A stretch of 64,000 nucleotides of DNA from Beta vulgaris subsp. vulgaris. Its lineage: Eukaryota > Streptophyta > Magnoliopsida > Caryophyllales > Amaranthaceae. The position numbers and the translations under genes were made by a program. The DNA lies in the NCBI RefSeq assembly GCF_026745355.1, contig NC_079209.1:18026109-18090108 (forward strand), given 5' to 3'. Numbering within the stretch: position 1 is the stretch's first letter; each line of letters opens with the position of its first letter. Under the pieces are notes generated by a model, which was not told the origin of the DNA, did no database searches, and saw only the letters and a list, made by a program, of their open reading frames with translations. This document shows, in pieces, positions 54,823-64,000 of the stretch.

Positions 54823-57800
54823 TAATATATTATTATATATATATGTAGATAGATAGACACACAGAGAGAGAGAGAGTGTTTTCAATATAAGCGATAATTG
54901 AAAATCATTCATGTCGATCTTCAGAAATGAAATATATTCAATTTGAGATCAAATATCTTACTTCCACCTTCCCATAAATATATAATTTACTTCATTAGTC
55001 GTTATCTCCAAGTAAATGTGACTTGATTTGAGAAGTCAACTTTCTTGTATTTCAAAATATATATGTCTGTCACCTGAATGATCTCTCTCAACTCATTACA
55101 ATCCTTCAATTTAGAAGTTAAAACATCTTATAGAGAACAAATTAAAACGACTATCAAATAAAGGTAAAACATTTAAAAGAAGAAAGACAACTCACAACAA
55201 GAAATAAAAAATAGGTATTATCCTGTTATAATTACCAGTAGAGAGATACTACTATTCTGCCTGAAGGAAGGACAATATATTGGTCACTATAGTACTCTTC
55301 ATAAATCTTTGCTTCAAAATTTTGGGGAAAAATTTATCTCATTTTTTGGGATTTTTGCCACTTAGTTTCTTTTTGTGGTGAAAGAAGAGGGGAAAAGCCC
55401 AAAGACAAACTAAAAAAAACCAAAAGAAATGGAAAACTAACATAGACTCAAAGCTGACTAAACGAAAGACACAAAACACGAGCTAGAAAACAGAAAGCTA
55501 AACATTATTTTATTGGACTCAACCACTAGTTCCCCAAAAAGATCTCCTGGAGGCACCATTCTAGGCAAAGCTACACTTTCCATGTCCTCCAATAAAATAG
55601 CACGAAGATCCTTCAGGATCACCCTTAGAATTTCGAACTTTTGATCTTGATTCACACCAACATTTGTCAACCAATCCGCGACTCTATTTGTCTCTCTATA
55701 ACAATGATCAATCGTGACTTCCCAACTACTACGATCCATCAACTATTTACATCTTCTGACAATATGCACATAAGGATAGTGTCTTCTACACTTCCCGCTA
55801 AAACTCTCACCCCAACTTCTTTGAATCAAATAAGCTCGTAAGGGTAAAAGTAAAACCTTGAATCAAATACTACATTATTCTTTAATCGTGACTATTTATG
55901 GTACTTTATCAAAAAAAAAAAGAAGACGACAATGATAGCTAAGTATCTTATATTCGTAGGCCGTAACTTCCTAATCTTATTCAAGGGGTATCAAAATCAT
56001 CAAATTTGAGTTAATAATTCTTAAGTATTGTTGAAACCCATTAAATGCCCACTTGTGAGTGTCCCACATAGGAGAAAGATGAGAGAATAAACCACTTTAT
56101 AAGATTAGGAGTTACTCCTCCTATCACCAATTGGTTTTAGGATGGAACCTCCTAGCTCGTAAGTGGGCTAAACTCTCCTCCTCCTTATTGGGTTATCCAT
56201 GCCCATTTTCATATAATCTTAAAATTAACATGGTATCATACCCTGGGTTGTGGGTCTCTTCTAAACTGGGCCTCTAATCAAGCAACTGGGTAAAAGTTTG
56301 CCTCGACAGGATGTCTAGCCCCTAGCTCTAAATTCTAAAGACACTTACAAGTGAGGGGGTGTATTGAACTCATTGAAAGCCCACTTGTGAGTGTCCCACA
56401 TTGAAGAAAGAGGAGAGAATAAACCATTTTATAAGATTAGGAGTTACTCCTCCTATCACCAATTGGTTTTAGGACGGAATCTCCTACCTTGTAAGTAGAC
56501 TAAACTCTCCTCCTCCTTATTGGATCACCCAGACCTATTTTCATATAATATAAAAATTAACAAGTATAGCAATTAGAAAAGTCCAAAAAGTGTTAGAAAG
56601 TTGAAGGAAGACCAAAAAGTATAACAAATGGGGAAATCCCCAATTTTAATACATTATTCCCGTGCGTAACTTCGGATAATGAAGAATGGTCAACATATTA
56701 CTCAAATTCGTGTTAAAGATAAATATAAAAACGTTCACCACCAATGTAGATGGTTGAATTTAATTCTATGTACACACACGTGATACTTTTACAGGTGCAT
56801 AGCTAGATTTATCCTTATTCTCGCATGTTTGCTCGTCAAACTTGGTTCAATTTGTTACTTCTTCTTATCCTTTTTTTGGTCATAAAATTTATAGGGTGAT
56901 ACTTGATAGCACGTGAATGAGCCAACTTTTTTCTCCAAAGTACCTTATAACTACATTTCAAATCGTTAAAAGCAATTGCTAATTTTCTCTAGAGTTGTTC
57001 CAATTTGACTTTTAGTATAATTTATATTTCCTCCGTTTCATAATAAGTGAAAGTGTGAAACATTTCTCTAAACTCTCACATAATAGAAAGAAGTGTTTCA
57101 CTTGTTATGGAACGGGGGAAGTATATTTTACTTTAATCATGTAATTTATATAATCATAAAAAAACAAATACTATTAATACTTATAATATTGGTGTCAAAT
57201 TTATTACCAAAATATCAAACTTTTCACCATATAATTAAAGTTATTAACAGTTAAAATTATGCATTGTCCAATATAAATATCATTATACAATTATGAGTGA
57301 TAGACCAATCTAATAAATTTTAGGAGCATAAAATGCAAACAAGCTAAAATTCACAAGATTATTGAAAATGCAAGATAAGTTAGTTAAAATTTTAACGCAA
57401 AGTTAAAATATAGTCAACTTAAATCTTTTCCATTTTGGGAACATATCATATGGTAATATGACATGTAAAACCTTAGATCCAGGTGAAAAGTAAACTGAGA
57501 AAAATATGATAAATAAGGTATTTAAAAAGTTAATTGAAGGTTCTTAATTAACAAGATGATTTATTGGAAGTAGAGGCGGATCTAGTAAGGGGCCTGGGTA
57601 TTAATGATTGATTATTCAGTGTACTAGGCGTATGGCAGACTATTGATTAGTTTGTGTGATTTAGTAATTGATCTATTATACTAGTGAAGGTCCCCCCAAA
57701 CCAAAAATTCTTGATCCGACCCTGTTTGGAAGTGTACTTGGAATATAGGAATTTGCTCAAATTGAAAAGTTATGTATCCAAAATGAAAGTTTGTAAGTAA

Positions 57801-60649
57801 CCGCAGGCTAATTTATATTTTATAGGCAATAAACAAGTTAAATGACATAAGGCATTGAAAGATGAATATGATTGTCGATCGAAAGTTCAAAGAGTTTACT
57901 TATCAAGTCCAAGAATAATTAAGCTATGAGTAATGATAGGCTAATCAGAATTTGTGGGTCTCCTATGGGAAAAAGTTAATCAAAAAGTGGATTAAGAGTT
58001 TGTCAAACACTCCAACACACGGCATAAATTAGTTAAACGACCATTAATAATTTGCAATTTTGTCTTTATACTATCGTAAGATTTAGACGTATGCACATAT
58101 TACAAAGTGTTAAAATGGCTTTTAGCGTAGCAAATTCTAGTTTCATATTCTTCATATTTTGTTGGTTTTTTTAAAAAAAATAACCGCAAAGAAGTACCTT
58201 TATTGTATTTTTTAGTATGATGTTTTTTTTTTTTTGTTTTTTTTTTGTAGTATGATGTTTAAATATAGCATCTTTTAACCAATTAGCTATCTTTTTTTTT
58301 TCCACAAGGGAGATACTGATCCTCTTACCTTATTAAATAAAAAAAACTAAACATACATGTCAGATAAATTCAAACCATTTGTAAATACACAAATTCTTAT
58401 ATGGGACGAGTGTACAGTAATTTATTATATAAATAGAGTAACATTTTTCTCTATATGGATCACCTATTGAATCATTGTTGACCTAGCTAGTTGTTTGGAT
58501 GCCCTCTTTTCAACCCTATGACAAGCAAGGCTTTGATTTTCAACCCTAAATGGATTAGTTTTACTTATGTAGATTTAACCCATATATCAAAAATTACTCT
58601 TTATATTTGTTTGACTCTAAAAGTGAGTTATTTTGATTTAAAAGTGACCCATTAAAATACATAATACTAATTGTTATAAATAACAATTACTCTGCTAAGA
58701 AGTGTAGGGAGTAGGAGTAATGAACAACTAGTTTTTTTATGCACATTATGCGTGCGTGAAATGTAACTGTGGAAGTTTTTTAGGGATTTATTTTTCCCCT
58801 TTTTTTCAAATAAGAGGACTGCAGTTTGTAATTCTCTTTTTAAGTAGGGGTATATGGTTAAAAAAGGTGTATACCAAAATTAGATTATAAGATTAGAACC
58901 CTCAAGATCAAAATAAAATAAAACAAAATACTCCCTCCGTCTCATAATATAGTGCTTGCATTCCTCTTTGGGTGTTCCAAAATGTTGTGCCTATTTTTTT
59001 TTATCAATTTATTTGGACTAAATTATCCTTCATTTCTATATAAAACTTTCCAAAATACCCCTACTTTCTTTTAAAATATGTGCCCCTATTTATTGTTTTA
59101 CACCATTCCAATGTATATTTATCGCTCTTTCATTTTATTTTAAAAGAAAAAGAAGAAAAAAACTAGTCCCAAAACAAAAATACCCAATAAACATTTACTT
59201 AAATATATATTTTTGTGAAATCCTAAAACTCTTTTCATTTTCCTTAATTCTTGTGAAAAATGAAAAATGAGCACTATATTATGAGACGGAAGGAGTAGAA
59301 AACAAGACGGTCAAAAATCATAGAATATGGCAGAAACTACTATACTAGTCACATTGCAGCATTGAAGTATGGGAAAGATTAAATGTCCTACCAACTAACA
59401 ACTATCCATCTTGAAATTAAGGAGCCAAAAAAGAAGTTGTAACTCCAACACAAGGTATGGCAAGATGAAGAAGTAATTAAAGTAGGTATTAACAGTTGAG
59501 AATTATATCATTCTACCTGATGTAGATTACAAGAAAGAGACAATCTGATAATTCTCAATTTCGGATCTCTCGTAAGTCATAATCCATAATATTACAGAGG
59601 CTATCACTTCCTCGGACACTACAGAGTTATGAGTTCGACAATTCTTCTTAAACCATTTTTAACCTTTTGCGTTTTCACTATAAGACACATGTTTTTACCA
59701 TTTTTATATTAAGTTATGCTAAATGCAGTCTTTAGAGATGTATATAAAACATAAAAACACTACTTAAAATGAAAACACATTTGGAATTTATGGAAAAAAT
59801 TATGCATCAATCGATGTAATATATCTATACACGTATTAAAAAAGTACATATGGGATCCAAATATATTTCTCAGTTCACATTGTTTTAAGTCAGCATGATT
59901 TTGACAAGAGAAGAAGGTAAATATTGCGTAGAATTTGTAAAGGTGATGAAACCTGTTTCCATGGAAATCTGCGGCAAACAGCAAAGGCAATGGTAACAGC
60001 AGGATTAAAATGGGCGCCAGAAATGTGTCCTACAGAATAAACCATCACCATAACTGCCAAACCCCAAACAATTGCAATTCCTGGCAAAGTTATCACTTTG
60101 TCACCGTCTAAATTTACTGTCACTGCTGCACACCCTGCAAATATCAAGAAGTATGTCCCTAACACCTCTGCTATCATCTGCATCACACCATAGTATACAA
60201 TTCAATTATACACTCAAAATCAAAAAGGGCGTAATTCTCGGTTAATCTCGGAAATAAACAATATTTACGAATCAAGTGGTACTTTCGTGATAAAAATGAA
60301 ATTAATATGAAGTCGAAAATATTATAGGAGATTACAATGCAGGGGAGCTCAAAAAACTAAAAAGGAAAACAGAAGGTAAAAACAGAAATACTTTTTATAG
60401 TTGTGATGTGGACATTAAACAGAAGCAATATAGCAATATAGCAATAAAGATAGCTGGGAAAAAGATGGAAGAAAATTATGGGAGTAGAGTTACCTTCTGG
60501 AGGAAAGGGACACTTAAGCAAGAAAGAGGGTTTTCCATGGAGTTTGAGGAAGAGGTATTATTTGATGAAGTTTGAGGCAAAGATTGATCACCATCTTTTA
60601 CGTTTATGGTGACTTCATGATTGCCATTAGCTCTTGCTATTTCAACCAT
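51836..60649 (-). CDS. NIP subgroup I aquaporin (NOD26-like intrinsic protein), five exons
   Basis: Exons on the minus strand: 60649-60494, 60177-59953, 54408-54211, 53222-53161, 52073-51836 (TAA at 51838-51836). All introns are GT-AG; coding is 156+225+198+62+238 nt, giving 292 residues, usual for NIPs. Exon 1 gives the variable cytoplasmic N-terminus ending SVPFLQK. Exon 2 holds membrane spans 1-2 and the first NPA box (HISGAHFNPAV, N110). Exon 3 holds spans 3-4. Exon 4 (IGELAGLAVGSTVLLNVMFA) and exon 5 hold spans 5-6 and the second NPA box (GASMNPARS, N222), then a Lys/Ser-rich tail. Aligning to aquaporin-1 positions gives the filter W90, V210, A219, R225. This W-V-A-R set defines NIP subgroup I, whose members carry glycerol, lactic acid, ammonia, hydrogen peroxide and arsenite in other plants. 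Substrate here is inference. The Ser-rich tail may be a phosphorylation region. Intron 2 is about 5.5 kb and full of small transposons. The gene is complete with no broken residue. Confidence 0.96.
53729..53984. mobile_element. Stowaway-like MITE in NIP intron 3
   Basis: The ends CTTCTTCCATTTAAAATTACTC and, inverted, CTTCCTCCTTTTCTTTTTACTC are imperfect inverted repeats. TA occurs on both sides (53727-53728, 53985-53986). 256 bp, no coding; it resembles Tc1/mariner-derived Stowaways. Confidence 0.7.
54769..54845. repeat. (AT)n microsatellite in NIP intron 2
   Basis: Pure AT dinucleotides for about 45 bp, then TATAATATAT variants, followed by a short (AGAT)n and (GA)n stretch to about 54880. 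Confidence 0.9.
55375..55850 (-). pseudogene. 3' fragment of a LINE: RNase H-like domain
   Basis: On the minus strand the translation reads YPYVHIVRRCK, then after one stop LMDRSSWEVTIDHCYRETNR and VADWLTNVG. This is the terminal RNase H-like block of plant non-LTR retrotransposons (VRSCRELL..WEV.I.H.YREAN..ADWLA). It is followed by a 3' stretch with GGGCTTTTCCCCTCTTC, common at the end of plant L1 LINEs. It lies in NIP intron 2 in the same orientation as the gene. The remainder of the LINE is absent, as in 5'-truncated insertions. Confidence 0.7.
56029..56562 (+). mobile_element. TRIM element with perfect target duplication, in NIP intron 2
   Basis: Terminal direct repeats of 202 and 203 bp (56029-56230 and 56360-56562) begin TGT(T/A)TTGAA and end AATTAACA. 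The first is followed directly by TGGTATCATACCC (primer site), and the second is preceded by CAAGTGAGGGGGTG (polypurine tract). AGTAT flanks both ends (56024-56028 and 56563-56567). The internal 129 bp is non-coding. Orientation is opposite to the aquaporin gene. Confidence 0.95.
57027..57121. mobile_element. Short Stowaway-like MITE (95 bp) in NIP intron 2
   Basis: TTTCCTCCGTTTCATAATAAGT at the left and its inverted counterpart ACTTGTTATGGAACGGGGGAAG at the right, with TA outside each end (57025-57026, 57122-57123). The two arms pair almost completely. Confidence 0.75.
57572..57725. mobile_element. hAT-like MITE (154 bp) in NIP intron 2
   Basis: TTGGAAGT occurs at both borders (57564-57571 and 57726-57733), a perfect 8-bp duplication. 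The inverted ends are AGAGGCGGATCTAG and, reversed, ACAGGGTCGGATCAAG. No coding. Confidence 0.7.
58728..58892 (-). mobile_element. Probable short Helitron, minus strand, in NIP intron 2
   Basis: On the minus strand a CTAG end (58731-58728) is followed by T. It is preceded by ATAAAAAAA and an imperfect hairpin CACGCACGCATAATGTGC, close to the 3' ends of the Helitrons near 41000. The 5' end TC (58892-58891) after A is a guess from the TCTTATAATCTAATTTTGG start. Confidence 0.45.
58931..59295. mobile_element. Stowaway MITE (365 bp) in NIP intron 2
   Basis: Left end CTCCCTCCGTCTCATAATAT and right end inverted CTCCTTCCGTCTCATAATAT, with TA on both sides (58929-58930, 59296-59297). CTCCCTCCGT is the hallmark terminal repeat of Stowaway elements. 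Confidence 0.9.
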
Positions 60650-60753
60650 TTTTGCTTTAGGTGGTGGTAGAAGAAGGGTGTGTTGAGGATATATTATGAC
60701 AAAGTACTAGATAGTTGAGGATGTGGTATTTCCAAAATCTCAGGCATCAATCA

Positions 60754-60761
60754 TATTTATA
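60754..60761 (-). promoter_or_regulatory. TATA box of the NIP aquaporin gene
   Basis: TATAAATA on the minus strand lies 105 bp upstream of the ATG. This spacing would give a 5' UTR of roughly 70-80 bases. No competing TATA is seen nearer. Confidence 0.65.
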
Positions 60762-60968
60762 AAGGACTCAGAAGTTACAACGGAAGTACATGATTAGTCA
60801 GATATGGACGGAGAGAAATGGGACTAATTCATCATTAAAGAAAGTAGATATGGACTTGTGTTTGTTGGATGGGTTGACTATCTAACGATGTAATTTTTAA
60901 CTTATTACTAGTGGCCGTGCCATCCGTCTTCTTTTACGCAGTTGTGATTTACCCTCCAATCTGACCAA

Positions 60969-61359
60969 TGTTATGACAGACGTGAGAGAGAAATAAATCA
61001 TGAATGCAAAATAATAAAAATCAGACAACAAATTTACGTGGTTCATCAATTTGCTACGTTCACGGACAGAGAGAGAATATTTTATTATGTGAGGAATAAT
61101 ATATTACAGAGAGAATTTGACTAAATTCGTAGTCTAAAACGATTAGGTTAATAACCTATTTATTATCCCTGTTAGAAAAACACGTTTTTCGAAAAATCCG
61201 CTGATTCACCCGACCAGATGGTATTTCCCTTTTCCCAAATTCTTTGTGGGCCCGACCGGGGCGAGATCCGCCTGACCCGGTCGGGTGAGACGCAGAACCC
61301 CCATTTTTACGCATTTCATCAAACACCTTCAAGGCAATATTCAAGGCACTTTTCTTACA
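60969..61359 (-). repeat. 3' LTR of the truncated copia element
   Basis: On the minus strand it starts TGTAAGAAAAGTGCC next to the polypurine tract and probably ends ATAACA at 60969. It contains the phrase TTTACGTGGTTC ... TACGTTCACGGA, common near the end of plant copia LTRs. It lies about 210 bp upstream of the aquaporin TATA box. Confidence 0.65.
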
Positions 61360-61507
61360 AATCTCCACCTTAACTTGAATCCTCTCGTAATAAGCCAGAA
61401 AACAGATGCATTGATCACTACTCCCAGAATCTCTCAACAGATTTGTCCCAAAAGACAACTAGTTCTGATTAGTCCCTAAGGATCCCAGAGTTACCCCAAG
61501 AGGGCAA

Positions 61508-63067
61508 CTAACAATCACAAACATTGAGTAAGTCCAAACAATGTTGAAACTTACTCTGCGGAACCGACTTGGTGAACATATCATCAGGATTATCAGCAGC
61601 TCCTACCTTCTTCACCTTAATTCTAGTGTCACTGCTCAGGAAATGATATCTCACATCAATATACTTAGTCCTCTCATGATGGACTTGATTCTTGGCTAAG
61701 CATATTGCACTAAGATTATCACAACACACAATAGCCTGATCGTGATGTAAACCAAGATCACTAACTAGCCTTTTTAGCCATATCCCCTCTTTAGGAGCTC
61801 TTGTCAATGCCATGTACTCTGCTTTAGTTGTAGACAAAGTAACTGTAGCCTGCAAAGTTGCCTTCCAACTAACAAGAGAACCACCAAGAGTAAATACATA
61901 ATCAATCATTGACCTCCTACTGTCAACATCTCCAGCATAATCAGAATCAGAATAACTAGTGACTAAACATTGAGTATCATTTCCCATAGATAAGATCAAT
62001 ATCAGATCTACCTATAAGGTAACGAAAAATCCTCTTGACTACCTGTTAGTGCTCCTTACCAGGGTCACCCATGAACCTACTAACAACACTAACTACATGT
62101 GTATGATCCGGCCTAGTGCAAACCATAACATACATCAAGCTTCCTTCTCACTAGCATAAGGAACCCGACTCATGTACTCCTTCTCCTCAGCAGTCTTGGG
62201 CGCAAAAGCAGCAGACAAATGATTATTGAAAACACTTGGAGTATCTATAGGCTTAGCTGTTGTCATGCCAAACCTTGATAAAATCTCTGAATATAGCCTT
62301 TCCGATATAAGAAAAGCTTCCTCTGACCTCTTTCCCTATATATCTCCATCCCCAAAATATTTTTTCGCAGCACCGAAGTCCTTCATCTGAAACTCAGCAC
62401 TGAGAAGACCCTTCAACCTCTAAATGTCAGACTTGGTCTTTGCAGCTATGAGCATATTATCTACATACAAAACCAGATAAATCAATGACCCATCATTTAG
62501 CTTGTTGTGATACACACAACAGTCATACAAACAAACTCCTATTGTAGTATAACTCAATCATATAGCTGTCAAGCCGCTTATACCATTGCCTAGGAGACTG
62601 TTTTAGTCCATACAAGGACTTCTTTCACCTGCAGACATAATCTTCTTTTCCAAGAACTTGGAACACATCTGGTTGGGTCATATAAATCTCCTCTTCTAAC
62701 TCCCCATGCAGGAAAGCTGTTTTCAGATCTAGTTGCTCAAGTTCAAGATCCTGATGTGCAACTATTGCTAGTAGCACCCTGATGGAAGTATGCCTAACTA
62801 CTGGTGAGAAAATCTCATTATAATCTTCCCTTTGTGTGAACCCACTTGCAACAACTCGAGCTTTATACTTTACCACCTCAAAAGGTGAAGACCCTTCCTT
62901 CTTCTTGAAGACCCATTTGCATGTAACAATCTTTCTCTCATTAGGACGTTTGACTAGCTCCCAAGTCTGATTCTTATCCAGGGACTCGATCGCATCCCCC
63001 ATTTCAGCGAGCCATTTAGCAGACTCGCTTCCGGAAACAACTTCTTTATAGGTGGATGGCTCATGAT
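61508..63067 (-). pseudogene. Copia reverse transcriptase and RNase H, broken
   Basis: The RT starts with ESAKWLAEMGDAIESLDKNQ, TWELVKRPNERKIVTCKWVF and VVKYKARVVASGFTQREDYN, then LEQLDLKTAFLHGELEEEIY (63002-62625). The catalytic motif, at about 62452-62470, reads YVDNML where active enzymes have YVDD. The thumb (about 62450-62000) has several stops. RNase H (61999-61508) is intact over 163 residues: TSYSDSDYAGDVDSRRSMID, LSTTKAEYMALTRAPKEGIW, CCDNLSAICLAKNQVHHERT and DDMFTKSVPQSKFQHCLDLL. Confidence 0.9.
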
Positions 63068-63313
63068 TATCCCTCCCAACAAACCACCACCATCATGGTA
63101 TCCTCACGCCGACCAAGAGCACATCCCCAACTGTCCACCACGCATACCGACTAATGACACCCCCGCACCAGCAACTACCCGCACACCACCAACTAATGAT
63201 TCAAAATTGAGGAGAGAGGGAAACTGAATCAAAATTAAGGAGAGAGAATGTTTGATTTTAGGGGTCATGGATGTTGGTGTATGGTACAGGTCGTGAATCT
63301 GGGTTCTGGTGGG

Positions 63314-63562
63314 TCACAATTTAGGAACGTGGTGCTTGTGGGTTATTTCTCGCACCTCTCCTCCTGATGTGTGATGCCGCTTCGGACTCCTAGCTCCCTC
63401 CACCGTCGTTCTTGCTGGAGCTGCCATGTATTTTGTGCTACTATTCTTCATCTGCAACTTATTGTTGTTGTTGCTCATAATTAGTGGTGCGTCTTCTATT
63501 TTTGGGTTTGGTGGTGTCATCACCGCCGGGCTGTTGCATCTACCGCCCACATGTTCGGGCAA
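63314..63562 (-). pseudogene. Possible copia protease-region remnant
   Basis: The end of this frame, SPKRHHTSGGEVREITHKHH followed by VPKL, matches in spacing the region of the 46107 element between protease and integrase (SIKRRTTGGEIRKLVNVRHVPQL). The rest of the frame shows no clear family match. If real, it belongs to the same truncated copia copy, with everything between it and the RT deleted. Confidence 0.4.
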
Positions 63563-63629
63563 GTCTACTATTGCCCTTGTTTCAATTTCTCTCTCTTGCT
63601 CGTGTCATCCATGATCGTGTTGTGGCAGT

Positions 63630-63630
<1 letters not shown>

Positions 63631-63664
<34 letters not shown>
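63631..63664. repeat. (CT)n microsatellite
   Basis: Seventeen CT dinucleotides in a row. The surrounding 63070-64000 holds no supportable gene. Confidence 0.95.
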
Positions 63665-63667
<3 letters not shown>

Positions 63668-64000
63668 AGTGTGACCAATCCACGACAACGTCGCCACAGA
63701 GCATTTGGGTCATAACACTTTGACGAAGAATGAGTGAAGAAGGAAGAATTCTAAAGAGGTGTATGGGTGAATAAGATGGTGATTGAGGGGATGTGTCAGG
63801 AAAATAGGGAGAGGGTTGGTTAGCATGGTTAGGTCTTTTGGTGCTGAAGTTTAATTATGTGGTGGTATTGTAGTGTGTGGACGAAGAGGTGGGGAGCCTA
63901 GGGCTAGGTGGAGAGACAAAAGAGAGTTAGAATTTATTTGGGATAGTTGGAGTTAATTAGGCGATTATTATGGTTAATTAGGATTTAGGTTGGGAACTAG

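Larger units (their letters stand above)
60969..63075 (-). mobile_element. Ty1/copia retrotransposon, 5'-truncated, minus strand
   Basis: A 3' LTR (60969-61359) is followed on its inner side by the minus-strand polypurine tract GTTAAGGTGGAGATT (about 61374-61360), then RNase H and reverse transcriptase. Sequence similarity ends near 63075 in the first RT block, with no integrase or gag after it. The coding is closest in style to the element at 46107, but the LTR is different. Confidence 0.85.

Overview
This window is a piece of a plant nuclear chromosome, almost certainly a eudicot. The evidence is GT-AG introns, plant-type LTR retrotransposons (Ty1/copia and Ty3/gypsy primed by initiator tRNA-Met), Helitrons, Stowaway and hAT MITEs, and an intact NIP-type aquaporin gene. 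The genus cannot be fixed from the sequence alone. Most of the window is transposon-derived. I find only three credible host genes: a small cysteine-rich secreted protein (3898-4203, +), an intronless CTD-phosphatase-like HAD protein (39372-40250, -) and a five-exon NIP subgroup I aquaporin (51836-60649, -).

Layout. 1-2749: 5' end of a decayed Tat-type Ty3/gypsy element on the minus strand. 3228-8740: the secreted-protein gene among small elements (hAT-like element, 291-bp TRIM, 165-bp hAT MITE, 256-bp Helitron, a 1.6-kb gag-only copia derivative, a foldback). 9091-13891: complete but broken Ty1/copia element on the minus strand with TSD AAAAT. 13997-33640: a compound locus. A Tekay/Del-like chromovirus with 3-kb LTRs sits next to a second copy of its own left flank followed by a solo LTR of the same insertion (shared TSD TTATG). 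The solo LTR is split by a 6.8-kb Helitron composite inserted at an AT dinucleotide, and the intact LTR copy at 14871-17865 preserves the empty site. 33861-38599: decayed copia element on the plus strand. 38679-45053: a MITE, the phosphatase gene, nested Helitrons, a large AT microsatellite and a 731-bp hAT element. 46107-51545: a relatively young copia element (TSD AACTG) about 290 bp downstream of the aquaporin stop codon. 51836-60761: the aquaporin gene, whose 5.5-kb second intron holds at least six insertions. 60969-64000: a 5'-truncated copia element and fragments.

The three host genes do not form a pathway. The aquaporin is the best-supported gene: both NPA boxes, the W-V-A-R selectivity filter of NIP subgroup I, five exons whose splice sites and phases close into a 292-residue frame, and a TATA box about 105 bp upstream. 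The main interest lies in how the locus was built: an apparent unequal exchange that put the full-length and solo-LTR states of one insertion side by side, Helitron remnants confirmed by helicase C-terminal coding, nested Helitrons with a duplicated 5' end, and two LTR miniature elements, one with a perfect target-site duplication.

Coordinates were read by eye from the sequence. Element borders supported by target-site duplications or splice sites should be exact; borders inside decayed elements are approximate.
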